This document shows positions 25,796 through 34,450 of a DNA stretch of 35,385 nucleotides, one piece after another. The notes under the pieces are model-generated. The model searched no databases. It had not been told where the DNA came from and worked only from the letters and a program-made list of their open reading frames with translations. Source of the DNA: an uncultured Spirochaetia bacterium (GTDB taxonomy: Bacteria > Spirochaetota > UBA6919); the NCBI GenBank assembly GCA_913053665.1, contig CAJXGR010000001.1:1-35385 (forward strand). The letters run 5' to 3'. How positions within the stretch are numbered: the stretch's first letter is position 1; the number at the start of each line of letters is the position of its first letter. Position numbers and translations under genes: made by a program.

Positions 25796-25824
25796 AAGAT
25801 AAAATCAATCCTGAGTTATTGCAA
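25796..25824 (-). promoter_or_regulatory. Candidate ftsZ promoter
   Basis: On the minus strand TTGCAA (25824-25819), a 17-base spacer and TATCTT (25801-25796), directly after the ftsA stop. The leader to ATG 25719 would be about 70 bases. It would allow ftsZ to be made in excess over ftsA and ftsQ. Confidence 0.45.
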
Positions 25825-25826
25825 AA

Positions 25827-27065
25827 CTAAGCGAAAAACTCTTTGGCAAACTCACTTAGAGAGCTTTTCATTCGCCTGAAAATGCCCCTCTTATTCTGCT
25901 GACTTTCAAAGACTCCCGTACTATCCTCTCTGAGACCATAAATAGAAAGGCCTAAAGCTGTCGAGTATATTGGAGAGGCAATCTTGTCTCTCAAGCCAAT
26001 AACATTATCAGGCAATGCCATACGGACAGGCAGATTAAAAATACGCTCCGCTATTTCCTCAATTCCCAACAGAGAAGCCGTTCCTCCAGTGAGTACAATT
26101 CCACCAGATGCCAGTTCTAAAGCGTTTTTCCTGACCAGATCCCGATAAACTAAATCAAGAATCTCTTCTACTCTTGGTTCTATAATATTACATAGGGTCA
26201 TTTGCGGTACAACCTTGGACCCACGACCTCCAACACCAGGGATTTCAATGTCATCCTCAGATTTCATATATTCCTTAGAGCAAAACCCATGCTCCAGCTT
26301 AACTTTCTCAGCAATATTATCGGGTATTTTGAGTCCCACGGATATGTCTTTAGTCACATACTTGCCCCCAACAGGGAAAACAGAACTGTACTGGATACTT
26401 CCATTCACGAAGAGTATGGTATCCGTTGTCCCACCACCAATATCGATGAGTATCACACCCACTTCTTTCTCATCCTCTGATAGAACAGCTTCGGCCGAGG
26501 CTAATGAACTTAAGACGAAGTCCTCAACATTAAATCCTGCACGATTCACACTCTTGGTTATGTTCTGGAGGGCTGTTGCTCCCCCCGTCACGATATGGGC
26601 ATCCACTTCAAGACGTACCCCAGACATTCCAACAGGGTCCTTAACCCCGTCTTGCTCATCCACAATGAATTCCCAGGGTATCACATGAATGATTTCCTTA
26701 TCTGTAGGATAATTAATGGCCTGAGCCGCTTCAATCACCCTGTCCACCTCACGATAGGTTACTTCACGATTCCTACTGGACACTGCAATCACACCACGAC
26801 TGTTCTGTCCCTTGATATGCCCGCCCGTGATCCCTGTGTATAACTCGTCTACGTCCACTCCGGCCATAATTTCCGCCGCCTCAACCGCCTTTGCGATAGA
26901 CTCTGTTGTGCTGTCAATATTAACAATCACACCTTTTCTTAATCCGTAGGACGGTGCCACGCCGACTCCAAGAACTAAAATGTCTCCATAGACATCCTTT
27001 TGGGAGATCACAACGCATACTTTTGTTGTTCCTATATCTAAGCCCGCTGTCACACCGTATTCCAT
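25827..27065 (-). CDS. ftsA: Cell division protein FtsA
   Basis: The actin-like protein that anchors FtsZ to the inner membrane. The 412-residue product has the phosphate-1 motif LDIGTTKVCVV (9-19), the 1C domain with SRGVIAVSSRNREV, phosphate-2 ILIDIGGGTTDT (about 206-217) and the adenosine motif GGIVLTGGTASLLGI. The C-terminus, GIFRRMKSSLSEFAKEFFA, is the amphipathic membrane-targeting helix. ATG 27065 is the only sensible start. The gene lies 32 bases after ftsQ and 107 before the ftsZ start, the classic ftsQ-ftsA-ftsZ order. Confidence 0.97.
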   Translation of the reverse strand: MEYGVTAGLDIGTTKVCVVISQKDVYGDILVLGVGVAPSYGLRKGVIVNIDSTTESIAKAVEAAEIMAGVDVDELYTGITGGHIKGQNSRGVIAVSSRNREVTYREVDRVIEAAQAINYPTDKEIIHVIPWEFIVDEQDGVKDPVGMSGVRLEVDAHIVTGGATALQNITKSVNRAGFNVEDFVLSSLASAEAVLSEDEKEVGVILIDIGGGTTDTILFVNGSIQYSSVFPVGGKYVTKDISVGLKIPDNIAEKVKLEHGFCSKEYMKSEDDIEIPGVGGRGSKVVPQMTLCNIIEPRVEEILDLVYRDLVRKNALELASGGIVLTGGTASLLGIEEIAERIFNLPVRMALPDNVIGLRDKIASPIYSTALGLSIYGLREDSTGVFESQQNKRGIFRRMKSSLSEFAKEFFA

Positions 27066-27097
27066 CGGTTCTCCAATAGGTTTATTCCATCTTTTGA

Positions 27098-27864
27098 TTA
27101 ATTTCTGCCGATAATATCATAAAATCGTAAATCTATCTTTTTAAAGGTCATCCGGGTGGATAGGTCTTTTTTTAAGGTTAAAATCTTGATCAACTGGGTT
27201 ATGAATAGACGTTTGCCAAAATAAAATCTCGTTTTCAAGCCCTTCAGTTTAAGATAATTCTTTTCATATCTTTTATATAATCGGATCCTGCTAATGTCTT
27301 TGAAAAAAACGGGATCAATGGATTTGACTTGTGAAAGAGCTTTCATAACTGATTTGAGGGTAAGATTCTCGATCTGAACACCTGTATCTATGGGACCGGA
27401 GAGATCAAGTTGCGATATTTCAGGCAGATAACTCTTGATAACTGGATAGGCATCCTGATTTCCAGGGTCTGCCGATGAAAAACGATAGCTCACGCGACCC
27501 TCCGAATCCAGGCCGTATCGATCTGTATCATGATTTCCTGATACTTCCAAGTAACCAAGAAGGTTAAAATGATGGATATGGATATTGATCGTGTCAGGAT
27601 ATTTTTTTATGATCTTGAGATTATGGACTGTATAGATGGATTGAACACGCTCTTTGATACGGTCAAGATCAATAAAGTAAAGATCTCGATTCATATTCTC
27701 TGCAAGTATCGCTATACGTTGACGTTCCGTTACAAGGTTATTGTTTACAAACACGTGTTTCACTTTGAAATAGTTTATTTTTTTTATATAAATCCCTGTT
27801 CCAACAAGAATCACTCCACTCAAAAGAAGGGTTAACAGTACTTTCCCAAGTTTTTTTTTAGCAT
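27098..27864 (-). CDS. ftsQ: Cell division protein FtsQ, start and body in different frames
   Basis: FtsQ is a bitopic inner-membrane divisome protein. The body has a membrane helix (VLLTLLLSGVILVGTGIYI), a POTRA domain (YFKVKHVFVNNNLVTERQRI onward) and the FtsQ beta-domain. As an uninterrupted frame, the only standard start is TTG 27823, which cuts the membrane helix in half. The frame stays open upstream through KKKLGKVLLTLL, but it holds no ATG, GTG or TTG before an in-frame TAG. ATG 27864 lies just upstream in the frame that must shift by -1 to enter the body. The junction is an A9 run (27859-27851) forming A_AAA_AAC. One extra A, or a -1 slip, gives MLKKKLGKVLLTLLLSGV, a textbook FtsQ N-terminus. 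Either slippage is used, or the sequence has a homopolymer error. Identity also rests on its place before ftsA. Confidence 0.85.
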
Positions 27865-27960
27865 AACTGGATCGCTACCTTCTATTCCTTTTGGAAACAG
27901 AAATCAAAGTATTATTCACTGAGAAATCAATTCATGAAATTTACCTTTCGTATCGTCACA

Positions 27961-29085
27961 TTAAAAAGATACATTATCATTTTTTTCCCTTTTCGGATGG
28001 AATCTTGATATAGCAAGAATGATACCTATACCGAAAGAAGTGCTAATTAATGAGTTACCACCAAAACTCAGAAGGGCGAGAGGCAATCCAGCGATTGGAA
28101 GCAGTCCAAGGACCCCTCCAATGTTTAAGATCGTCTGCCAGACAATGAAAATGGTGATGGAATAAACCAAATAACTGTAGCCTTTATCCTGAAGTTCGTA
28201 AGCCAATTTAAAAGCTCTCCAGAAGAGATAGAAAAATAAGAAAAGGGTAAAAAGGCCTCCTATTAAGCCAATATCAGCCACTATATTCATAAAGTAAAAG
28301 TCCGTATGGGATTCGGGGATACGGGCGTTGTTACTTCCGATCCCAAGGCCATTCCCAAAGAATCCAGCGTTCTCGATTGCCTTGATAGCCTGCTTTTCTT
28401 GATAACTTACATAGCCCCCCCAGAATATCTTGTTCAGATAACTGCTTAAACGTATCTTCATATGCCCAAAGGAGGTAATTAAAAAGAATACAATGGGGAT
28501 CCCTGTTGCCGCCAGGTAGACAAAGTATTGAAACGGGACTCCGGCAACAAAAAGGAGGCTGAGAGCTGATAGGAGTATCACCACCGATGTGGAAAAGTCC
28601 TCTTCCACAAAGACAAGTGTAAAAATAAGGCCTATCATCAAAAGATTGGGTAAAATGCTTTTAGTAAACATGTCACGTACATTTTCCCTTTCCACTAAAC
28701 GTTTACTCAAGAAAATAAGTAAGGTGACTTTAGCAATCTCAGAGGGTTGAAAGTTAAAAAGTCCCAGAGGAATCCATCTTCTAGCCCCATTTTTCTCGAT
28801 ACCAATTCCGGGGATGAGGACTAAAACAAGGGAAACGATGGTAAGCACGAGTAGAAGGTTGGATAGACGAAAGAAAACTCGAGGGTTCATTCTTGAAACA
28901 AAGAGGATGAGTAGGAAGGAACAAACAGCATATATGACCTGTCTATTGAAAAAATAACTTCTGTCCACAAACAAACGCTCTGCAAAGCGAGCGCTGGCTC
29001 CATACATGAACGCAATTCCTATACCGATGAGAATCAGTACTACAGTGAATATTTTAATGTCAAAGGGTTGTCGAGTCTCTGTCAT
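27961..29085 (-). CDS. ftsW: Peptidoglycan polymerase FtsW (SEDS family)
   Basis: A polytopic SEDS glycosyltransferase (374 residues, about ten membrane segments) that polymerises lipid II at the septum with a partner class B PBP. Family marks are NGARRWIPLGLFNFQPSEIAKV (starting near residue 98), the periplasmic loop IPESHTDFYFMNIVADIGLIGG and the C-terminal GLPLALLSFGGNSLI. The ATG at 29085 overlaps the end of murD by 26 bases, so the two genes are coupled. Together with context this favours FtsW over RodA. A 96-base gap then leads to the ftsQ ATG. Confidence 0.94.
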   Translation of the reverse strand: MTETRQPFDIKIFTVVLILIGIGIAFMYGASARFAERLFVDRSYFFNRQVIYAVCSFLLILFVSRMNPRVFFRLSNLLLVLTIVSLVLVLIPGIGIEKNGARRWIPLGLFNFQPSEIAKVTLLIFLSKRLVERENVRDMFTKSILPNLLMIGLIFTLVFVEEDFSTSVVILLSALSLLFVAGVPFQYFVYLAATGIPIVFFLITSFGHMKIRLSSYLNKIFWGGYVSYQEKQAIKAIENAGFFGNGLGIGSNNARIPESHTDFYFMNIVADIGLIGGLFTLFLFFYLFWRAFKLAYELQDKGYSYLVYSITIFIVWQTILNIGGVLGLLPIAGLPLALLSFGGNSLISTSFGIGIILAISRFHPKREKNDNVSF

Positions 29086-30442
29086 AGGGTTCTTTTGTAT
29101 GAAGACTTTTTACTAACTCTCTAAAATGATCTCCACGCTTTTCGTAGCTAATGTATTGATCAAAGCTTGTGCAAGCCGGTGAAAGTAAAACGCTATCACC
29201 TTCTTTTGCCATCTGAACAGCTCGATGAAAGGCTTCTTCAAGATCATTTACTAAGTAAGTCGGAGGAAATTGGATTTCCCTATCGATTTTTTCTTTGGCT
29301 TCACCGAATAAAATCAGGCCTTTAACTCTTTTTTCAATGTGAGGCTTGAGTTCAACGAAGTTTAAACCCTTATCCCGGCCGCCCATCATAAGGATCACAG
29401 GTTTTTCTTGACTCAACAGAGATTTAATCACTGAATTAGTAGTTGTTCCTTTGCTATCGTTGATGTAGTCAACCCCTCCAACAGTATCAATAAGCTCGTT
29501 ACGGTGTGGAAGACCCTTAAAGTCGTTCAGGGCTTTTTGTATGACTGAGTCACTGCTACCAGCAAGTTTAGCGATTACTACAGCGGCTAATACGTTCTCC
29601 AGATTGTGTACCCCTTTAAGCTTGATGTCCACAAGGGATACAAGCTCTTTACCCTTAAAGAGTACCTTTGAGTCTTTGATATAAACATCGGCTTTTGTAT
29701 TGTCCTTTGAGAATACCAATATCTGGCTGTTGACTCCCTGAGCTGTTGCCTCATAATGGGGATCGTCCAGGTTGAGGATGGCATAATCCTTGTCCGTCTG
29801 GTTTTTAAAGATATTCCTTTTAGCCTTAAAATAGTCCTGAAAGTGATCATAGCGGTCGAGATGGTCTTCAGAGACGTTTAATATACTGGCTATATGACAG
29901 TTAAATAAGGGCATATCCTCTAGTTGGTAACTGCTCAGTTCAAGGAGAACAATGCTTCTATCATCCACATCATCTACAAAGGAAATGAAGGGTATGCCAA
30001 TGTTTCCCCCTACGAAAACCTTGAACTCTTCTTTGAGAAGGTTATGAAGAAGTGTTATAGTCGTTGTTTTACCATCTGTACCGGTTATACCGATGACCAT
30101 TCTTGGATGACAAAGGAGGAAGGCTAATTCAATCTCACTTGTGACAGGGATGCCACGCCTTAGGGCTTCCTGAATGAGGGGTATTGCTCTGGGCACTCCA
30201 GGACTCAGGATCACCCGATCAATCTCACTCAACTGACTTGAGGACTGCTTCCCATAGTAGAACTGGTGTATGGGGCCTGTTAACTGATCTTTGAGTGGCT
30301 TTAAGTCTTTTTCACTCTTTGAATCGCTTATGGAGACCTTTATTCCTTTGCTAATCAGATAATTAGCTGTGGACAGGCCTGTCCGGTACCCAAAACCTAT
30401 AATAAGTAGATGCTCTTTTTTAAGTTGTTGAAAAAAAGTCAT
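29060..30442 (-). CDS. murD: UDP-N-acetylmuramoylalanine--D-glutamate ligase
   Basis: MurD adds D-glutamate to UDP-MurNAc-L-Ala in the cytoplasm. The 460-residue protein has the N-terminal Rossmann UDP site (LLIIGFGYRTGLSTANYL, from 12), the central ATP loop GTDGKTTT (121-128), LELSSYQLE, NVSEDHLDRYD, the carbamylated-Lys/Mg region LKGVHNLENVLAA and the C-terminal SPACTSFDQY. ATG 30442 is chosen; the Shine-Dalgarno is weak. An extended -10 promoter lies upstream at 30489-30497. It overlaps ftsW. MurC, which acts before it, and the MurE that usually acts after it are not in this window. Confidence 0.96.
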   Translation of the reverse strand: MTFFQQLKKEHLLIIGFGYRTGLSTANYLISKGIKVSISDSKSEKDLKPLKDQLTGPIHQFYYGKQSSSQLSEIDRVILSPGVPRAIPLIQEALRRGIPVTSEIELAFLLCHPRMVIGITGTDGKTTTITLLHNLLKEEFKVFVGGNIGIPFISFVDDVDDRSIVLLELSSYQLEDMPLFNCHIASILNVSEDHLDRYDHFQDYFKAKRNIFKNQTDKDYAILNLDDPHYEATAQGVNSQILVFSKDNTKADVYIKDSKVLFKGKELVSLVDIKLKGVHNLENVLAAVVIAKLAGSSDSVIQKALNDFKGLPHRNELIDTVGGVDYINDSKGTTTNSVIKSLLSQEKPVILMMGGRDKGLNFVELKPHIEKRVKGLILFGEAKEKIDREIQFPPTYLVNDLEEAFHRAVQMAKEGDSVLLSPACTSFDQYISYEKRGDHFRELVKSLHTKEPYDRDSTTL

Positions 30443-30488
30443 TTAATTAACAAGATACCTAATTTCCCGGATCCTCACTATTCCTAGT

Positions 30489-30497
30489 AATATAACA
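30489..30497 (-). promoter_or_regulatory. Extended -10 promoter for murD
   Basis: On the minus strand TGTTATATT (30497-30489): TG, one base, then TATATT. There is no good -35 (TTACAA-like). The predicted start near 30482 leaves a leader of about 40 bases to murD. It lies in the 88-base gap after the parB-like gene. Confidence 0.45.
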
Positions 30498-30530
30498 TTC
30501 TTTTTATTAAAGTTGTAATTTATTTCCATA

Positions 30531-31562
30531 TCAGCTAGTAAATAAGCTTTCCTCTTCATTTATTCTCTGAAGATCAGGTTCAATAACGTCTTTCAATAAT
30601 TCACCACCTTCACCCTGGAAGAGTCTTATAATAGCCATAAGCTCTTCGCTGCTATCGATTGTGAGACTTATATCAACACCTGATCGATCCACTTTCTTCT
30701 TTTTGATTAACATTTTCCCCTTGAACTCAGTGGGTTTTGCTTGAGTGAGTGCATAAATAGCATCTATCTTCTTTTGAATTACATCAGCCAGACGACTTTT
30801 CTCAGGATTAGCCTCCCGATTCAGCTGGTGGACAAAGGATTGTATGCGATTGGGCAATTCTTTATTTTGTATAGCCTGTGTCAGTCCTTTTTTCTGAAAG
30901 ACTTCCCTGAAGGAGCCCATCTCATTATCGATTTTCAGCTTTTTAGCATTCTCAATAATCTGCTGAAGATGGTTTTTGGTGATTCCTTCGTTTTCAAGGA
31001 CAAAGTGCTCCATCTCCTCGCGATCGGCTGAATCATCGATTTGAGCCACTTTAAGGGCTATATCCGCTTTTATTTGTCCTGAATTGATCTTATCCTTTAA
31101 CTTATCTTCTAATAGATTCAGCTTGAGATAATTCTCTATCTTCCTGGCACTTGACCCAATGCCGAAAACGTCACCAAATTGTTCCGCCAATTGTTTTGTA
31201 GTCAATTTAAGACTCTCTTGCAGTCTCAACAAGGCGTGAGCAATTTCAACAGGCTCCAGATCCTTTCTCTTTGTATTTTCGGCAATGGCTATCCTCAGGA
31301 AATTACCTTCAGAAAACTCATCCTGATCAAAGATATACCCATTCACCTGATTCATATTCAGCTCTTGACAGGCTAAGGCCCTCCTATAACCGGATACAAT
31401 GATATACTTATTTTCATTCACTTTCTGAAGGAGGATAGGATGGAGAAGGCCCTCATTTTCTATGCTCTTTTTAAGACCATTCTTGGTTAAGTTCCTTCTA
31501 AAGATATATTTATGATTAGTAAAATCGACTTGATCCAGTGGTATAAGTTTAAAGAAGCCCAT
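30531..31562 (-). CDS. parB: ParB/Noc-family DNA-binding protein
   Basis: A 343-residue protein with the ParB N-terminal domain. IPLDQVDFTNHKYIFRRN (7-24) matches the first strand; the CTP-binding box is a variant GYRRALACQEL (GERRxRA in most), and IAENTKRKDLEPVEIAHAL is the second box. The helix-turn-helix segment is TTKQLAEQFGDVFGIGSSARK (about 120-140). The C-terminal half is basic and unlike the usual short dimerisation domain. Canonical ParB spreads from parS and drives segregation with ParA. Here no parA neighbour is present, and no TGTTTCACGTGAAACA-like parS was found by eye. A solo ParB, a nucleoid-occlusion factor or a regulator are alternatives. ATG 31562 has GGGAGG six bases upstream. 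Confidence 0.8.
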   Translation of the reverse strand: MGFFKLIPLDQVDFTNHKYIFRRNLTKNGLKKSIENEGLLHPILLQKVNENKYIIVSGYRRALACQELNMNQVNGYIFDQDEFSEGNFLRIAIAENTKRKDLEPVEIAHALLRLQESLKLTTKQLAEQFGDVFGIGSSARKIENYLKLNLLEDKLKDKINSGQIKADIALKVAQIDDSADREEMEHFVLENEGITKNHLQQIIENAKKLKIDNEMGSFREVFQKKGLTQAIQNKELPNRIQSFVHQLNREANPEKSRLADVIQKKIDAIYALTQAKPTEFKGKMLIKKKKVDRSGVDISLTIDSSEELMAIIRLFQGEGGELLKDVIEPDLQRINEEESLFTS

Positions 31563-31689
31563 AAGTTTCCTCCCATAAGACTAATTGGGTGTTCGACACA
31601 TTGCAGGATAATTTTAGATAAAATTAATTTTAAGTATTTTGCTAAATAAGAGGGCTAAAGAATAAAATCTACAGGGCAAAAAGCCGAAC

Positions 31690-31725
31690 TAGTGGGCGGG
31701 TACTAAATCCATTTTACCCGGACTA
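31690..31725. promoter_or_regulatory. Inverted repeat in the divergent parB/signalling-gene region
   Basis: CGGGTA (31697-31702) pairs with TACCCG (31715-31720). Outer TAGT (31690-31693) and ACTA (31722-31725) extend it, with three unpaired bases on one side and one on the other. The repeat ends 11 bases before ATG 31737, which has no Shine-Dalgarno. It could be an operator or a translational hairpin. Confidence 0.4.
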
Positions 31726-31736
31726 AACATAAATTT

Positions 31737-34334
31737 ATGAATGACACAAACCACAAGGTTAAAGATTCCCATTTTAAAGAACCCTTTGATCATTTGGTTC
31801 AGTTGTGCGAAGAGCGGCTTGACTTTGATCGTCTTACTGTGACCCTAAAATATCAAAATCAACTTCTCATCATCGCCCTTATGACCAATGAAGAAGCCAT
31901 CCTGTTGGATTGCGGTGAAATCTATGATCTGAAAGGTTCAGCCTCTGAAAAAGTTCTGGAGAGTAAAACTCCTCTCCAGAACAACATCCTGAATGATCCC
32001 TACCCCGAAAATGTCCTCTTTAAGCGGACAGGCCTAAAAACCACTATTCTCTTCCCTATAATCATCGACGAAAGCCCTGTTGGTACACTGGACATCTTTA
32101 GCTTTAATGAAGAACACTTTAGTGAGACAGACATTCACTCCATTGAAGAAATTCTATACACTGTCACCCTACTTTTAGAGAATTACAATCTCCACACCAT
32201 GATCCGCAAGTCAGAGACCATCCTGGCTCAACAACCTAATGATATAGAATCCTCCATCAGCAGCTCCAAGGATGGTGGGAAAAACCTGGGAGAACGTCTT
32301 AAAGAACTCCTTGAAAATGTTTATGATTACATCTTTGTGGAAAACGAAGAGTCAGAGATCATTCAGGTGAGTCCCAACCTGGCCCAACTCCTTCAATTTA
32401 GTCCGGCTGAAATGATGAAAGAGTCCGTTATCCATTTCACTGCCGAAGAGGACAAGGAAAAGCTTGAAAAAGTGACTCAAGAAAAGGTTGAGGACTACAT
32501 TCGCTTTAAAAAGAAGAATGAAAGTACTGTAGGTCTATTTCTCAAGGTCTTTCAGGTCTTTGATACCATGAATACCCACAGTGTTACGATCTATCAGGCA
32601 AGTGAAGAGCCTAAAGCCCTTTCAGGAGATCTCTTGCGTCAGATGGAAGGCCAATTTGGTGTAGTAGACCTTAATTATCACCTGCAATTTGTGTCCCACG
32701 ATCTGGAGTACGACTTTGACGACCCCCTCTCAGGTAGAAAGTGTTTCATGGCCTATAACAGGTCCTCGAAGATGTGTAAAGACTGTCCCATTGAAGCTAA
32801 TAAGCTGACTGTTGACGCTCTTAAAAATCATGTGGTCTTCACTCAATTTAAAGATGGCCAAAGAAAGATGATTATTTTCTCCCTCTTGAAGCTGGAGGAT
32901 GGCTCTTTTGCACTCCTTGAGTTCTTTAAAGACACGTCTATGCAGAATTACTTTGAAGAAAATCAGCCTGTGGAAGAAGAGAAAGAACCTCCTGGACCCA
33001 TCGATGACTTTATTGATTACAGTATTGAGAAGATTAAATCCCCAGTTTCTACTCTCATTGATTATATTGGCACGTTACAGGGCGTTCATTTTAATGAGTT
33101 GAATGAAGATGTCTTTTTTGAGAAGATTGACTTTATGTATAATACAACCCGCCATTTAGATGCTGTTATCAGGTCTATGGCTTCCTCACTCCGTGAAAAA
33201 CTTGCTCTACTCAGTGAGACCGGAAATCTATCTCCATTTGGCTTGTCCGAGATCCCTGTAAAAAAAGGGAAAAGGATCCTCATTATCGACCCGGATATTT
33301 CTGTAAGACTTCGACTCAAGAACTTTTTAGGGGATCTGGGTTACAGGATGATCATCGCTAAAGACGGGCTGGAAGGGGTTCTCCTCACTAAAAAGCATTT
33401 GCCTGATATCGTCCTCCTGGAAGTCAATCCTCCCAAAGTCAATGGTTTTCTTATTTTTGAAAAGATACATCAACACATCAAAAAGAAGATTTACTTTATA
33501 ATGATTTCCCATATCAATAATCCTAAAATCATTGAAACGGCCAATCACATGGGGATCATTGATTATATTGAAAAGGATAAATTAAATCTCAAGAACCTGG
33601 CTCAACTGATCTATGACCTTCTCCATCAATCAGAAAAAGAAACAAAGGAATTGAAGACAGCTAAATCCCAGTCTAAGACGACAAAAGCGAAGGTGGATAT
33701 ATTAGAACAGCTCTCAGAACAGATAGAACAAACGAGTGAAACCTTTTATAGGGTGAGTGAGCCTCCTGAAAAAGAACAAACTTCTGAGGACTTTGATTTC
33801 CCTTCTCAGGACGATGAACTTGAATTGGACGTTGAGGAAACTCCATTGGAACCTGTTGTCTCAGAAGATGTTGAGCAGGAACCTGAAGTCATTATACCTC
33901 TTGAGGACTTGGGCTTTGAGATTGAGGAAATGGAGGATGGTACGAACTTTGACTTTGGCAGGTCTGAAGGGTTGGATTACTCGATTATTCTGGATGGCAC
34001 TGTCATTGTTATCAAACTGGGAGGCTATCTGACTGAGGATTCCCTAAAGGCTATGAATAGAGAGCTGATCCCTAAAATTGCTGAACAGTCTATTGAGACA
34101 AGAAAGATCCTCATAAATCTATTTGATGTGGTGAGTGAAAGTGTTACTGAAGACATCCTAAACCACTTATTCCTCTTCCAAACTGAGTATATCGATATAC
34201 CCTCTGGCTCAGTAAAGATCTTAAGCACGGATCCACACATTGTTAGAACGATTCAAAGCCACTATATAGGAAAAGGTTATATAATCCTGAAGGATATGGT
34301 CAAAGCTTTTAGTCTTCTCCAGATGGAGATTTAG
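31737..34334 (+). CDS. GAF-PAS-PAS-degenerate HisKA-pseudo-receiver-STAS signalling protein
   Basis: An 865-residue soluble protein with no membrane segment. In order I see: GAF (about 15-150), PAS (190-290), a second PAS-like domain (303-400) with Cys336, Cys347 and Cys350 in GRKCFMAYNRSSKMCKDCP, a HisKA-like helical pair (420-495), a receiver (512-630), an acidic linker (640-740) and a STAS-like domain (748-865). The HisKA box reads SIEKIKSPV where SHELRTPL is normal, so the phosphoacceptor His is gone, and no HATPase domain follows. The receiver keeps Asp518/Asp520, Ser591 and Lys613, but the phosphorylation site is Glu562 (VLLEVNPP). It therefore cannot act as a standard kinase or receiver and may relay ligand or phosphomimetic state to a STAS partner. 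ATG 31737 lacks a Shine-Dalgarno. Domain calls are by pattern only. Confidence 0.78.
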   Translation: MNDTNHKVKDSHFKEPFDHLVQLCEERLDFDRLTVTLKYQNQLLIIALMTNEEAILLDCGEIYDLKGSASEKVLESKTPLQNNILNDPYPENVLFKRTGLKTTILFPIIIDESPVGTLDIFSFNEEHFSETDIHSIEEILYTVTLLLENYNLHTMIRKSETILAQQPNDIESSISSSKDGGKNLGERLKELLENVYDYIFVENEESEIIQVSPNLAQLLQFSPAEMMKESVIHFTAEEDKEKLEKVTQEKVEDYIRFKKKNESTVGLFLKVFQVFDTMNTHSVTIYQASEEPKALSGDLLRQMEGQFGVVDLNYHLQFVSHDLEYDFDDPLSGRKCFMAYNRSSKMCKDCPIEANKLTVDALKNHVVFTQFKDGQRKMIIFSLLKLEDGSFALLEFFKDTSMQNYFEENQPVEEEKEPPGPIDDFIDYSIEKIKSPVSTLIDYIGTLQGVHFNELNEDVFFEKIDFMYNTTRHLDAVIRSMASSLREKLALLSETGNLSPFGLSEIPVKKGKRILIIDPDISVRLRLKNFLGDLGYRMIIAKDGLEGVLLTKKHLPDIVLLEVNPPKVNGFLIFEKIHQHIKKKIYFIMISHINNPKIIETANHMGIIDYIEKDKLNLKNLAQLIYDLLHQSEKETKELKTAKSQSKTTKAKVDILEQLSEQIEQTSETFYRVSEPPEKEQTSEDFDFPSQDDELELDVEETPLEPVVSEDVEQEPEVIIPLEDLGFEIEEMEDGTNFDFGRSEGLDYSIILDGTVIVIKLGGYLTEDSLKAMNRELIPKIAEQSIETRKILINLFDVVSESVTEDILNHLFLFQTEYIDIPSGSVKILSTDPHIVRTIQSHYIGKGYIILKDMVKAFSLLQMEI

Positions 34335-34410
34335 TAAAACCAAGTGAAACGTGACAACTCACCTGTCCATTCTTCCCATCATTTTTATTCTCCAATAGTT
34401 TCATTTTAGC

Positions 34411-34431
34411 TATATTTAAAGGGAAAACTTA
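34411..34431 (+). repeat. 21-base direct repeat, copy 1
   Basis: TATATT then TAAAGGGAAAACTTA. It matches 20 of 21 bases with 35127-35147. This copy is noncoding, just before the LRR gene. Confidence 0.5.
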
Positions 34432-34450
34432 AGGCGATGAGAGATTTACT

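Noticed and set aside
26202..26843. Three + strand frames over ftsA
   Set aside because: Shadows of ftsA codon structure, mutually overlapping, with no Shine-Dalgarno.
27749..27760. Perfect palindrome AAACACGTGTTT as a parS site
   Set aside because: The core CACGTG matches but the arms are not TGTTTC/GAAACA, it lies in ftsQ coding sequence, and several 12-base palindromes are expected by chance in a window this size.
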